Shown: piece after piece, positions 43,306-52,498 of the stretch
How the letters are laid out: each line of letters starts with the position of its first letter
Numbering within the stretch: the first letter of the stretch is position 1
From: Tunturiibacter gelidiferens
GTDB taxonomy: Bacteria > Acidobacteriota > Terriglobia > Terriglobales > Acidobacteriaceae
Reading direction: 5' to 3'
Length of the DNA stretch: 64,000 nt
NCBI RefSeq assembly: GCF_014201335.1
Contig: NZ_JACHEB010000005.1
Coordinates: forward strand, 186,001-250,000
Notes under the pieces: model-generated
The model's database searches: none
What the model was told of the DNA's origin: nothing
What the model saw: the letters and a program-made list of their open reading frames with translations, nothing else
Position numbers and translations under genes: made by a program

Positions 43306-44787
43306 GTGGCAACCATAGAACTCTTCAACACCCTCGGCGGAAAGATAGAAACCCTCTCCCCCGTCGACCAAAAAGCTCTGCGAATGTACTGCTGCGGCCC
43401 CACCGTCTACGACTACGGCCATATCGGCAACTTCCGCACCTTTCTCCACGTCGACGTCCTCCGCCGCGTCATCCGCCAGCAGGGCATCCCCGTCCAACAC
43501 GTCATGAACATCACCGACGTCGACGACAAGATCATCCGCAATGCCGGCGCTGCAGGCGTCCCCATCGCCCAGTACACCGAAAAGTTTGAGCGCGCCTTTT
43601 TTGAAGACCTCGACGCCCTCGCCATCGAGCGCCCCGAGTACATCTCCCACGCCACCGCGTGCATTCCTGACATGGTCTCGCTCATAGAGCAGCTCGCCGC
43701 CAAGGACATCGCCTACAAGGCCGAAGACGGCTCGTGGTACTTCCGCATCGCTCGCTTCCCCGAGTATGGCAAGCTCTCCAAAAAGGACTTTGACGGCATC
43801 GAAGACGGCGCCCGCGTCGACATCGATGAGTACGAGAAGGACGCCGCCCGCGACTTCGCCCTCTGGAAGGCTGTAAAACCCGGCGAACAGTCCTGGGACA
43901 CCACGTTAGGCACCGGCCGCCCCGGCTGGCACATTGAGTGCTCGGCCATGGCCACCAAGTTTCTCGGGGACGACATCGACCTCCACGCCGGCGGCGAAGA
44001 CCTCATGTTCCCGCACCACGAGAACGAGATCGCCCAGTCTGAATCGGCCTCCGGAAAACCCTTCGTCCGCCACTGGATGCACGTCCGCTTTCTGCTCGTC
44101 GAAGGCAAGAAGATGTCGAAGTCCGAGGGCAACTTCTACACCCTTCGCGATCTGCTCCTCAAAGGCTACCGCGCGTCTGCCATTCGCTTCCTGCTCATCT
44201 CCGTGCCCTACCGCCACCAGATGAACTTCACCTTCGACAGCCTCATCGAATCCACCAACGCCATCGACCGCCTGCGCACTTTCCACCAGCGCATGTTGAA
44301 GGGCGGCTTCCCCCACGGATGCGATCAGGCTCTCTCGCTGCTCACAGGCGAGGCGAGGATGGCGTACACCATCGCACTCGCGAACGACCTCAATACGGCA
44401 GAAGCGCGCGCCGCCATCTTCGATCTCGTTCGCGCCGCCAACACTGCAGCCGATACTGGAATGCTACGCAGCGAAAACGTGACAGAGATCATCGGCGTGC
44501 TCCAGCTCTTCGACGGTGTCTTTGCCGTCCTTGAAGACCGTGACGCTGCCATCACCCGCGCCGCGCTCGCCTGGGCTGAAGCAGAAGGCCGCCTCGACGA
44601 AGCCGCGCCCGAACTAGTCGCCACGCTCTCCTTCTCCGACGCCGACATCGACGCCCTCGTCGCCGAACGTACTCAAGCCAAAAAGACCCGCAACTTCGCC
44701 CGCGCCGACGCCATCCGCAACGACCTGCTTCAAAAGGGCATCTTAATCGAAGACTCAAAAGATGGCGTCCGCTGGAAGAGAAAATAA
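43306..44787 (+). CDS. cysS: Cysteine--tRNA ligase
   Basis: 493 aa from a GTG at 43306 that matches the normal N-terminus (VATIELFNTLGG). YCCGPTVYDYGHIGNFRT holds the zinc Cys and the HIGN signature (39-42). PGWHIECSAM and HHENEIAQSE hold further zinc ligands, and KKMSKSEGN is the KMSKS loop. The C-terminal DALVAERTQAKKTRNFARADAIRN is the family anticodon-stem contact. An upstream reading to 43117 overlaps tsaD and is rejected. The gene for a secreted protein starts 19 bp after its stop. Confidence 0.96.
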   Translation: MATIELFNTLGGKIETLSPVDQKALRMYCCGPTVYDYGHIGNFRTFLHVDVLRRVIRQQGIPVQHVMNITDVDDKIIRNAGAAGVPIAQYTEKFERAFFEDLDALAIERPEYISHATACIPDMVSLIEQLAAKDIAYKAEDGSWYFRIARFPEYGKLSKKDFDGIEDGARVDIDEYEKDAARDFALWKAVKPGEQSWDTTLGTGRPGWHIECSAMATKFLGDDIDLHAGGEDLMFPHHENEIAQSESASGKPFVRHWMHVRFLLVEGKKMSKSEGNFYTLRDLLLKGYRASAIRFLLISVPYRHQMNFTFDSLIESTNAIDRLRTFHQRMLKGGFPHGCDQALSLLTGEARMAYTIALANDLNTAEARAAIFDLVRAANTAADTGMLRSENVTEIIGVLQLFDGVFAVLEDRDAAITRAALAWAEAEGRLDEAAPELVATLSFSDADIDALVAERTQAKKTRNFARADAIRNDLLQKGILIEDSKDGVRWKRK

Positions 44788-44806
44788 GTTTGTCGGAGTG
44801 GAATAG

Positions 44807-45556
44807 ATGACCTTCGCACCCCGCACTCTCGTCACGACGTTCGTTCTCGCGGCCCTGTCCCTCATCGCAGCCGCGCAAACGCCCGCTCCCAACACCACCG
44901 GCTGGGAGAGTGAAGCTCTCAAACTCCGACTCTTCTATCCCTCCGACCTCGTCAAGGGCGATCCCGAAAAAATCCTTCACGATGGCCATCTCACTCTCTT
45001 CAACGTCGACAACCCAAAGCTCGCCGCCGAGACTCACTGCCTGCGTCCCGCGCTCCTGCTCGAACTTCCACAGTCGGGCCCAGCGCAAACCACTGAGACT
45101 CAGCCCGCCGAAGACGGCGCTACTCGCGTCACCGTCAAGCCAGCCGTCACGGCATCGATCCTCTTAGCCGAACTCGACATCGACTGCCTCAACGCCGAGC
45201 ACGAAAGCAGCAGCACCACACTTCTCTCCGACCTCGCCGAGATCGTCATCAAGGTTCCCGGCATGAAGTCCATCGCGCAGCCGGCCTGGTATAACGTCGG
45301 CTGGCAGAAGGTTCACATGGCCGCTTCACAGGGTCAGGCGCAGCCCCCGCAACCCCCAGACTCTAAAAATCCCGCCGTCCCCCAGTCGCTCTACGCGATG
45401 GGCATCTCCACCAACTGGAACAGTCATCTTCTCGTCTGGTACTTTTCTTCGAACAACATTGACACGCTCAATCGCATCACCAAAACTACAGTCCGCTTCG
45501 GTCGCGCCGAAGCTGCGCCGCTCTACCCGCTCGCCATGGGCACCGCGGCCCCATAG
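44807..45556 (+). CDS. Secreted protein of unknown function (related to the one at 48322)
   Basis: 249 aa with a signal peptide ending LIAAAQ and GGAG before the ATG. The mature part starts WESEALKLRLFYPSDL, has ETHCLRPALLLEL and AELDIDCLN, and a C-terminal strand-rich domain (NWNSHLLVWYFSSNNIDTLNRITKTTVRFG). The same order (FYP, C-x-R, D-x-x-C) occurs in the protein at 48322-49032, so the two look like distant paralogues on either side of fhs. Function unknown. Confidence 0.7.
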   Translation: MTFAPRTLVTTFVLAALSLIAAAQTPAPNTTGWESEALKLRLFYPSDLVKGDPEKILHDGHLTLFNVDNPKLAAETHCLRPALLLELPQSGPAQTTETQPAEDGATRVTVKPAVTASILLAELDIDCLNAEHESSSTTLLSDLAEIVIKVPGMKSIAQPAWYNVGWQKVHMAASQGQAQPPQPPDSKNPAVPQSLYAMGISTNWNSHLLVWYFSSNNIDTLNRITKTTVRFGRAEAAPLYPLAMGTAAP

Positions 45557-45587
45557 CTTCCTCTAACCGTAACCACCGCTGAGGCCC

Positions 45588-47204
45588 ATGACCAAAGATC
45601 TTCTTCCCATCGAAGCCATCGTCGAAAAACTCGCCCTGCCCGAAAAGTACGTCGAACGCCTCGGCCGCTACGGCGCCAAACTCACACTCGACTTCCTCGA
45701 CGACCTCGCCTTCCCCGTACGCGGCAAGCTCATCCTAGTCACGGCAACCACGCCCACTCTCTCCGGCGAAGGCAAAACCGTCACCTCAATCGGCCTCGTC
45801 CAGGGTCTCGAAAAGATCGGCAAGAAAGCCATCATCACCTCGCGCGAGCCCTCACTCGGCCCCGTCTTCGGCATGAAGGGCGGAGCGGCAGGCGGCGGCC
45901 GCTCGCAGGTCGAGCCTGCAGAAAAAATCAATCTCCACTTCCACGGTGACTTCCACGCCATCACCTCCGCGCACAACCTTCTGGCCGCGCTCATCGACTC
46001 ACATCTCTTCCACGGAAACGAACTCGACCTTGACCCCGAAGCCGTCACCTGGCCCCGCGCACTCGACATGAACGACCGTGCCCTTCGCCACATCATCGTG
46101 CAGGCCGGCGGCAAACGCGTCGGAGCCAATCGCCACACCGGCTTCCTCATCACCGCCGCCAGCGAGATCATGGCCATCATGACCCTCGCCTCCGGCCGCG
46201 AAGACCTCCGCAAGCGTCTCGCCCGCATCGTCATCGGCCAGACCCGTGCAGGCAAACCTGTCCTCGCAAAAGACCTCAAAGCCACTGGCCCCATGATGGC
46301 ACTCCTGAGCGAAGCCATCCTGCCGAACCTCGTTCAAACCACCGAAGGAACACCCGCGCTGGTCCACTGCGGCCCCTTCGCCAACATCGCTCACGGCACC
46401 AGCTCTGTCATCTCGCAGCAGATGGGCCTCCGCCTCGCAGACTACGTCGTCAACGAGACTGGCTTCGCCTCCGACCTCGGCTTCGAAAAATACCTCGACA
46501 TCGTAATGCCATCCTCCGGCATCAAGCCCTCTGCCGCAGTCCTCGTCACCACGGTCCAATCCGTTCGCAACCAGGGCGCAGGCGATCTCGAAGCGGGCTT
46601 CGAAAATCTGAAAAAACACATCGCCATCGTGCGCGGGTTCAACCTTCCCGCCATCGTTGCCATCAACCGCTTCCCCAAAGACACCGACGAAGAGTTGAAG
46701 TTCCTCAAGAAATACTGTGAAGCCCAGGGTGCAGCCTTCGCGCTCTCCGAAGCTTTTGTCAAAGGCGGAGCAGGCGCTGCCGCACTCGCGGAAAAAGTTG
46801 TCAGCGTCATCGCCGCCAACCCCAACGTCGCACCCACCAGCACCTACACCTCAAGCGCATCTTCGCTGGAAAAGATCACCGCCGTCGCGCAAAAAGTTTA
46901 CGGCGCGGCCAACGTCGAACTCACGCCTCAAGCGGAAGAAAAACTCGCGCGCTTCACAAAATGGGGCTACGGCGAACTCCCCGTCTGCATCGCCAAGACG
47001 CAGTACTCTCTCACCGACGACCCCAAGCTGATGGGCGCGCCCACCGGCTGGACCCTCCACATCACCGACGTCGTTCTTTCCGCAGGCGCAGGTTTTCTCG
47101 TCGTCATCTCCGGCTCCATGATGCTCATGCCCGGCTTGCCCAAAGCATCCCGCGCGATGGATATCGACGTCGATGCAGCAGGCGAAATCACAGGCATGTC
47201 CTAA
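45588..47204 (+). CDS. fhs: Formate--tetrahydrofolate ligase
   Basis: ATP-dependent activation of formate to 10-formyl-THF. 538 aa with the FTHFS P-loop TPTLSGEGKT (55-64), FGMKGGAAGGGRSQVEP, NLHFHGDFHAITSAHNLLAALIDSHL, WPRALDMNDRALRHI, FAXLVQTTEGTPALVH-like and GFASDLGFEKYLDI blocks, and a C-terminal LPVCIAKTQYSLTDDP. Length is near the usual 555. GAGG lies just before the ATG. Together with the formate dehydrogenase 5 kb away it indicates formate handling in one-carbon metabolism, though the two are not in an operon. Confidence 0.96.
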   Translation: MTKDLLPIEAIVEKLALPEKYVERLGRYGAKLTLDFLDDLAFPVRGKLILVTATTPTLSGEGKTVTSIGLVQGLEKIGKKAIITSREPSLGPVFGMKGGAAGGGRSQVEPAEKINLHFHGDFHAITSAHNLLAALIDSHLFHGNELDLDPEAVTWPRALDMNDRALRHIIVQAGGKRVGANRHTGFLITAASEIMAIMTLASGREDLRKRLARIVIGQTRAGKPVLAKDLKATGPMMALLSEAILPNLVQTTEGTPALVHCGPFANIAHGTSSVISQQMGLRLADYVVNETGFASDLGFEKYLDIVMPSSGIKPSAAVLVTTVQSVRNQGAGDLEAGFENLKKHIAIVRGFNLPAIVAINRFPKDTDEELKFLKKYCEAQGAAFALSEAFVKGGAGAAALAEKVVSVIAANPNVAPTSTYTSSASSLEKITAVAQKVYGAANVELTPQAEEKLARFTKWGYGELPVCIAKTQYSLTDDPKLMGAPTGWTLHITDVVLSAGAGFLVVISGSMMLMPGLPKASRAMDIDVDAAGEITGMS

Positions 47205-47216
47205 GCAACGAGAAGA

Positions 47217-47274
47217 AGGGTATACAAGTCACGAAGTGACCGCCTCACGCGCAGTGAGCCCGTCCGGCAGGACA
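47217..47274 (+). repeat. Copy of the dispersed structured repeat (plus orientation, short)
   Basis: Starts at AGGGTATACAAG, then the hairpin GTCACGAAGTGAC (47228-47240), CTCAC-GCGCA-GTGAG, and GTCCGGCAGGAC. The CTCAC/GTGAG stem replaces TCCGC/GCGGG of the 35861 copy while keeping pairing. It lies between the convergent ends of fhs and the EamA gene, where it could act as terminator or RNA-end structure. Confidence 0.75.
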
Positions 47275-47290
47275 CGCCTTCAACAAAAAA

Positions 47291-48247
47291 CTAAGCCTCC
47301 AGCCCAGCTGCAACATCTTCATCCACCACCGTCGGCGCCCCAGTCTTCATCTTCGAGCTGGTCACCAAGAACACCGCCACCAGAATCGCAGCCATACCGA
47401 TGTACTCCACAACAACAAAACGCTCCTTCAGAAAAATCACCCCAAGAATTACAGCAATGACCGGATTCACATACGCATAGGTCGCCACCTTCGACACTGC
47501 CACATGATTCAGCAGATAAACGTAAGCACTGTACGTCAGAATCGATCCGAAGGTGACCAGATACAGCGTGGACGCCCAAGCCTGAAATCCCCATTGTGCC
47601 CCGTGATAACCCTTCGTCGCAAGCATCATCAACACATTGAACACACCGCCAAACAGCATCTCCCACCCCGCAACCACAAACCCTCCCAGCCGAAACGTCG
47701 ACCGCCGCGAGATCACGGACGCGCTCGTCCAGCACAGTGCCCCGCCCAGCAACACCGCTGCCGCGATAATCTGCCGCGAGTCACCGCGCAGCCCCTCCCG
47801 CAGCCCAGGCCATAACAGAAATACAAGTCCGGCGAACCCCATGCAAACGCCGATCCAACCCTTCACTCGCAGTCCCTCTCCTCTGGGCAAAAAAATCTCT
47901 ATCAAAGCCGCATACAACGGAATCACCGCCACGATCAGCGCCGCCAACCCGGTCGGCAGATACTGTTCCGACCAGATCACCGACGTGTTTCCGCACCCGA
48001 GCATCAGAACCCCAATCACCACCAGCCGTACCACCTCCTGACGGCTTGGCCACACCTTCATCCGCAGTAACGCTGCCCCAGCCAGCATCAGCACGCCCGC
48101 CATCAAAAATCGCGAACTCCCCAGCACAAACGGCGGCAGCACCTCCACCCCATACCGCATCGCCAGATACGTAGATCCCCAGAAGAGATAAACGCACGCA
48201 AACGACAGAAAAATCCGTGTGCGGTTTGGCGCTGATTGTGCGGGCAT
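47291..48247 (-). CDS. EamA/DMT-superfamily transporter
   Basis: 318 aa from the ATG at 48247 (MPAQSAPNRTRIFL). Ten membrane segments in two repeated EamA halves, the first with FWGSTYLAMRYGVEVLPPF and SRFLMAGVLML, the second with TFGSILTYSAYVYLLNHVAVSKVATYAYVNPVIAVILGVIFLKE, the typical fifth/tenth-helix glycine-proline pattern. Members are metabolite exporters (amino acids, pyridine compounds) or RhaT-like carriers; the substrate cannot be told. An upstream ATG (48295) adds 16 residues without membrane character. Confidence 0.92.
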   Translation of the reverse strand: MPAQSAPNRTRIFLSFACVYLFWGSTYLAMRYGVEVLPPFVLGSSRFLMAGVLMLAGAALLRMKVWPSRQEVVRLVVIGVLMLGCGNTSVIWSEQYLPTGLAALIVAVIPLYAALIEIFLPRGEGLRVKGWIGVCMGFAGLVFLLWPGLREGLRGDSRQIIAAAVLLGGALCWTSASVISRRSTFRLGGFVVAGWEMLFGGVFNVLMMLATKGYHGAQWGFQAWASTLYLVTFGSILTYSAYVYLLNHVAVSKVATYAYVNPVIAVILGVIFLKERFVVVEYIGMAAILVAVFLVTSSKMKTGAPTVVDEDVAAGLEA

Positions 48248-48321
48248 TCCACCATGGTAACGCGCCTCTGCCAAGGCTTCCGCGCCTGCATTCAACGCCC
48301 TCCCGGTGCTACGATAAGGAG

Positions 48322-49032
48322 ATGGTGCTTCGTCCTGCGGCCTTACTTGTCCTTCTTTTCGTCTGTGTCTCGGCGTTCTCTCAAACTCCCGACCAGTCCT
48401 CCGCCCAGACCAATCCCAATCTTCCGCGAAGCTTCCACGACCCGGATCTGAACATCACCTACTTCTATCCAGGCCGCTTCGAACCCGACCCTGCCAGCGT
48501 CACCCAGAACACCGGTCCGGCCTCCACCAGCTCTACCACCACCGCGACGCCGAAGTGTGCCCGCTCCACCTTCTTCGCCAACGCAGTTACTCCGGCCGAT
48601 ACCTCCTCCTTCGTGCTCTCCACCATCGACAACACCTGTCCTAACGTCCTCCGCGGCGCCACCACGCTCGGCCCGTTCATCCGCGAGCAGATCATCCGCC
48701 AGCTCAAGCAATACGGTGAGCCCACTGTCACCCAGGAAGCTACCCGTTACACCATCGACGGCCACCCCGCCGCCATCGTTCTCGCTTCAGTTCCCATGCC
48801 ACAGGCACCCGGCAAAATCCCCCAGACGACCTACGCCGCCAAGGCCTGCTTCCTCGGCAACGTTCCCGTCAAAGCAAAGAAGAAGTCCGACCCCGTCGAC
48901 CCAACGCGCCACGTTCTCTGCTTCGACTTCACCACACTGCACAGCGACCTCTACCATCTTCTCTTCGCGTTCAGTCTTCAGTTCGACAACGACACTCCCC
49001 AGCCCATCGTCCCCGGCAGCGTCATCCGCTAG
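48322..49032 (+). CDS. Secreted protein of unknown function (related to the one at 44807)
   Basis: 236 aa, signal peptide MVLRPAALLVLLFVCVSAFSQ. AAGGAG abuts the ATG with no gap, so initiation may use the next GTG codon (48325) instead. The mature protein has ITYFYPGRFEP, PKCARSTFFAN, TIDNTCPN and VTQEATRYTIDGHPAAIVLASV, then a strand-rich end (HVLCFDFTTLHSDLYHLLFAFSLQFDND). It resembles the protein at 44807-45556 in motif order. Function unknown. It is divergent from the EamA gene and convergent with the permease gene. Confidence 0.68.
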   Translation: MVLRPAALLVLLFVCVSAFSQTPDQSSAQTNPNLPRSFHDPDLNITYFYPGRFEPDPASVTQNTGPASTSSTTTATPKCARSTFFANAVTPADTSSFVLSTIDNTCPNVLRGATTLGPFIREQIIRQLKQYGEPTVTQEATRYTIDGHPAAIVLASVPMPQAPGKIPQTTYAAKACFLGNVPVKAKKKSDPVDPTRHVLCFDFTTLHSDLYHLLFAFSLQFDNDTPQPIVPGSVIR

Positions 49033-49049
49033 CACCGGGAACGATTCGC

Positions 49050-51713
49050 CTACTCCTCGCGAAGGAGCATGAGTGGATCGGTGGACAGCGCACGCCGCGC
49101 CGGAACCCAGCCGGCCAGCAGGCCGAGCAGTAACATCGTCAGCAAGACCCCGCCAAGCACAATCGGATCCCATGGCGTAGCTTGAGACACAAGAAACGCC
49201 AACACCTTCCCCGCAGCCAAACCCAAAAGCAATCCTACCCCTGAACCAATCGCCAGCAGTTTGCCTGCCCGTCCCAACGCTGTCTGTAGTAGCTCTCGCC
49301 GCTGTGCTCCCAGCGCAATGCGAATCCCGAACTCTCGCAGCCGCTTGCTTACCGAGTAGGAAGCCATGCCGAAGATCCCAACTACCGAGAGCATCGCGCC
49401 CATCACGCCCAACACACCTAGTGAGATCGTCGCCATACGTGGGCCAAACAAGAATGCGTCCAGCGCCTTGAACCGCGTTTGAATGTAAACCGGCAGCCCT
49501 GAATCCAGATCCCGCAGCGTGCTCCTTATTGCCGGCCCCAACTGATCCGGATCGCGGCTCGACCGCACGACGAGATAGGCCGAGTTGGATGGCCATTGCA
49601 GGATCGGAAGAAACATCACGGGCTGCGGATCTTCGGTGAGGCTTCCATACTTTCCGTCTTCCGCAATCCCCACTATCTGGATGCGCGTTCCATCCGGCAT
49701 CTTGAAGTACGCGCCCATGGCTTTCGCTACCGAACCGAAGATCTTCCGCGCAAACTCTCGATTCACTACCGCAACACGCGGCTTGTCCTTGTCCTCCTGC
49801 CACGTGAAGGATCTTCCAGACACCAGCGCCGTGCCCGCCGCCTGAAAGTATTCAGGAGAGACCTTGAACATCATGGCATCCGTTGCAGCGTTCGACGGAC
49901 TCAGATTCGATGTGTTGTCGGTGAAGACATTCGAGCCGGGTTGGACATCACCCAACGGAACCTGATCGGCCAATCCCACAGTCTCGACACCCGGAATCGC
50001 CGCAACAGCATCGATCATGCGTTTCTGCATAGGCGGCGCTTTGTCGCCAAGGTAGCCCGCCATATTCAGATCTGTCTCTACCAGCATGGTGTTTTGCAAC
50101 TCGAAGCCGAAGTTGTTGTGCAGCGAACGCGCCAATCCGCGGACCGCAACAATGGAAGAGGTGACCAACACGGCGCAGATTGCAATTTGCACCACGAGCA
50201 GCACATCCTGGAAAGTCATCCGCAGCCCAAACCTGCCACGCTTTGTCTCGGCCACGCTGCCCTTCATCACCTCGTACGGATTGGTGTGGAGCACCTGCCT
50301 CACCGGAACCGCCCCGAACAAGAGCCCGCTTGCTAAAGCCAGCAGCAAAGCGACCGCATATACCTTCGCATCCGGGTTCACCGACATATGAAGGGGCCAT
50401 CGAGAGATCGGCTGCCACACGCTCAAAGCGTGCAACAGCACCACGCTGCCCGCCAGCCCAACTGCCCCGCCCATGAGCGAAATGAGTAACGCTTCGGTAA
50501 AAAGCCCACGCAGAATCCGTTTGCGACTCGACCCAAGCGCGAGCCGTAAAGCAACTTCCCGCGATCGGTCCGCCGCGCGCGCGGCAAACAGGCTGCCCAG
50601 GTTGGCGCACGCCGCGAGCAGAATCAGTCCCGCCAATAGCATCAGCCCCGTCATAAATGTCCGCACCGGTCGGCCAATATAGTCGCCATACAGGCTCGGA
50701 CGCGCCAGCTTAAAGCTCATCTTGGGATCGTCTTTGGGATAGGCCTTCTCGAGATAAGCTCCAACCGAATTCAAATCGGCAATTGCCTGCGCTGGAGTAA
50801 CTCCTGCCTTCAGATGTCCTAACGTCATGAAGACCCAACGGTCTCCGCGCGCGTTCATGTCACTCACATCGATCCATTGATGGTCCACGATCGGCACAAA
50901 AAAATCCGGATTGAAAAACATCAGCGTGCCGTGGAACTCAGGCGGCGCCACCCCAATGATCGTGAACGGATGTTTGTTCAGTCTCACAACCCGGCCAAGC
51001 ACAGCGGGATCGTCCTGAAAATGCGTGTGCCAGAAAGCATGCGTCAGCACGATATACGGTGCGCTGTTCGGGCCATGTTCATCGGAGCTATGGAAGACCC
51101 GACCCAGATACGGCTGCAGACCCAACGCATCGAAGTAGTTTCCGCTGGCCTCCTCCACCCACGCGCGTGATGGATCGCTACCCGTGTCCAACCCCGCCTG
51201 GGTAACGTTATAAGCAATCAGGCTCTCAAACGTGTGGTTGCGGTCGCGCAGATCGAGATAGTCCGGATAAGACGTCGCCATATCGTTACTGGACAGGCGC
51301 CACAGCCCATAGAGACTCTCGGCGTGTGGCACATTCAACGGGCGCAGAATGAACGCATTCAACACTCCAAAGACCACCGAATTCGCGCCAATGGCAAACG
51401 CCAGCGTCAGCACCGCGACCACAGTAAAGCCCGGCTTCTTCGCCATCCCGCGCAAACAGAAGCGCACGTCCTGAAGAAAGCTCTCGCCGAAGTGCACTCC
51501 AAGAGCTTCGCGCGACTCCTCTTTGAACCGCTGATAGCCCCCAAACTCGATGCGCGCACGCCTCTCAGCTTCAGCACGCGACAGCCCCGAACGCACAAGA
51601 TCATCAGCGCGATGTTCAATGTGCGAACGAAGCTCCTCCTCCATGTCGCGGTCGATCGCATTGCGATGGAAGAGAGATGAGGCAAAGGAGCGAAGAGAGT
51701 CGAAGAGTCTCAT
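49050..51713 (-). CDS. Acidobacterial duplicated orphan permease (ADOP; MacB/FtsX fold)
   Basis: 887 aa from the ATG at 51713 (GGAGGA 4 nt upstream). The 90-residue N-terminal domain (DRDMEEELRSHIEHRADDLV, AERRARIEFGG) marks the ADOP family. The MacB-type core follows in duplicate: a membrane helix plus periplasmic domain (about 105-380), three helices, a second periplasmic domain (about 530-720) and three final helices (ISLGVLGVMGAMLSVVGIFGMASYSV, RIALGAQRRELL). There is no own ATPase, hence orphan. It overlaps the PadR gene by 4 bp (ATGA), the pairing typical of Acidobacteriota. Export substrate unknown. Confidence 0.93.
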   Translation of the reverse strand: MRLFDSLRSFASSLFHRNAIDRDMEEELRSHIEHRADDLVRSGLSRAEAERRARIEFGGYQRFKEESREALGVHFGESFLQDVRFCLRGMAKKPGFTVVAVLTLAFAIGANSVVFGVLNAFILRPLNVPHAESLYGLWRLSSNDMATSYPDYLDLRDRNHTFESLIAYNVTQAGLDTGSDPSRAWVEEASGNYFDALGLQPYLGRVFHSSDEHGPNSAPYIVLTHAFWHTHFQDDPAVLGRVVRLNKHPFTIIGVAPPEFHGTLMFFNPDFFVPIVDHQWIDVSDMNARGDRWVFMTLGHLKAGVTPAQAIADLNSVGAYLEKAYPKDDPKMSFKLARPSLYGDYIGRPVRTFMTGLMLLAGLILLAACANLGSLFAARAADRSREVALRLALGSSRKRILRGLFTEALLISLMGGAVGLAGSVVLLHALSVWQPISRWPLHMSVNPDAKVYAVALLLALASGLLFGAVPVRQVLHTNPYEVMKGSVAETKRGRFGLRMTFQDVLLVVQIAICAVLVTSSIVAVRGLARSLHNNFGFELQNTMLVETDLNMAGYLGDKAPPMQKRMIDAVAAIPGVETVGLADQVPLGDVQPGSNVFTDNTSNLSPSNAATDAMMFKVSPEYFQAAGTALVSGRSFTWQEDKDKPRVAVVNREFARKIFGSVAKAMGAYFKMPDGTRIQIVGIAEDGKYGSLTEDPQPVMFLPILQWPSNSAYLVVRSSRDPDQLGPAIRSTLRDLDSGLPVYIQTRFKALDAFLFGPRMATISLGVLGVMGAMLSVVGIFGMASYSVSKRLREFGIRIALGAQRRELLQTALGRAGKLLAIGSGVGLLLGLAAGKVLAFLVSQATPWDPIVLGGVLLTMLLLGLLAGWVPARRALSTDPLMLLREE

Positions 51714-52051
51714 GATTCCTCCGGTTGCACAGCGAGTGCGTTCGCAATAGCCGTCGCGAGCCGATTCCAACTGGCCGTTTCTTCCCGCAGCCGTTTCTGG
51801 CCCGTGGCCGTCAACTCGTAAAACTTCGCGCGCCGGTTGTTCTCCGACGTGCCCCAGTCTGCTTTCAGCAACCCCTGCCGCAGCAGCCGAAACAAACCCG
51901 GATACAGCGCCCCTTGTTCAATCAGCAGAGCGCCGCCAGAGATCTGCTCAATGCGCAAAAGCACACCGTACCCATGCAACGGCCCGAGAGACACCGCACG
52001 CAGAATAAGAAGATCGAGGGTGCCGGGAAGAAGTTGAGCCTGAACGGACAA
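51710..52051 (-). CDS. PadR-family transcriptional regulator (acidobacterial type)
   Basis: 113 aa from a TTG at 52051, with GGGGGCG just upstream. Winged helix: LLPGTLDLLILRAVSLGPLHGYGVLLRIEQIS, then IEQGALYPGLFRLLRQGLLKADW and a wing with NNRRAKFYELTATGQKRL, ending in a dimer helix. This matches the acidobacterial PadR subgroup found upstream of ADOP permeases. It is coupled to the permease by a 4-bp overlap. The palindrome CCTAA-N5-TTAGG directly upstream is its likely own operator. Confidence 0.93.
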   Translation of the reverse strand: MSVQAQLLPGTLDLLILRAVSLGPLHGYGVLLRIEQISGGALLIEQGALYPGLFRLLRQGLLKADWGTSENNRRAKFYELTATGQKRLREETASWNRLATAIANALAVQPEES

Positions 52052-52058
52052 GTCGCCC

Positions 52059-52073
52059 CCTAAGATGATTAGG
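52059..52073 (-). promoter_or_regulatory. Palindrome upstream of padR, candidate operator
   Basis: CCTAA-GATGA-TTAGG (52059-52073) lies 8 bp before the TTG start on the minus strand. A half copy CCCTAAG follows at 52089-52095. The half-site resembles the one in the BlaI operator at 9199, probably by chance. PadR proteins commonly repress their own promoter. Confidence 0.4.
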
Positions 52074-52099
52074 AGACTAGACCCACTCCCCTAAGCTGT

Positions 52100-52498
52100 C
52101 AAGGAGAGTTTTCAAGAGCGTTTTCGTCAGCCAGCCAGGCCGCAGCGTGAAATCGCCAGTGTCCTGGCGTTGTCTCGATAAGGTATACTCACCGCCAAAG
52201 GCAGAATCCCAATGAAATCGCTGTCATCCACAGCCCGGACAAGCCGCAACGCTGGCTCCCAGTGCCGCTCCATGCGACACCAGATGCCGCGTCGGCACCT
52301 CCGCGTTCTGCCCAGTCTCACGCGACCTAGTCTCTTCGCCGGCGACTAAGCTCGAACACCCAAACAGCCGGCGAAGACCCCGCCACCAGCGCAAAACCGT
52401 TCTCTCTGCAACCACAGAGCGCCGCCGTCCCTCATCAGGAACCGGTACGAGCACGAACGGTCAGACCAAACGCACCGCTGCCCAAAGGAGAGATTCGC
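52100..52498 (+). other. Intergenic region upstream of the aminotransferase gene
   Basis: About 400 bp without a convincing gene. TATACT at about 52185-52190 could be a -10 box, but no good -35 is at the right distance. A 45-codon frame from 52213 (MKSLSSTARTSRNAGS) has a poor ribosome site and Arg-rich composition, so it is not called. AAAGGAGA just before 52499 is the ribosome site of the next gene. Confidence 0.4.

Noticed and set aside
52213..52350. 45-codon frame upstream of the aminotransferase gene
   Set aside because: Poor ribosome site and Arg/Ser-rich composition; no sign of selection visible.
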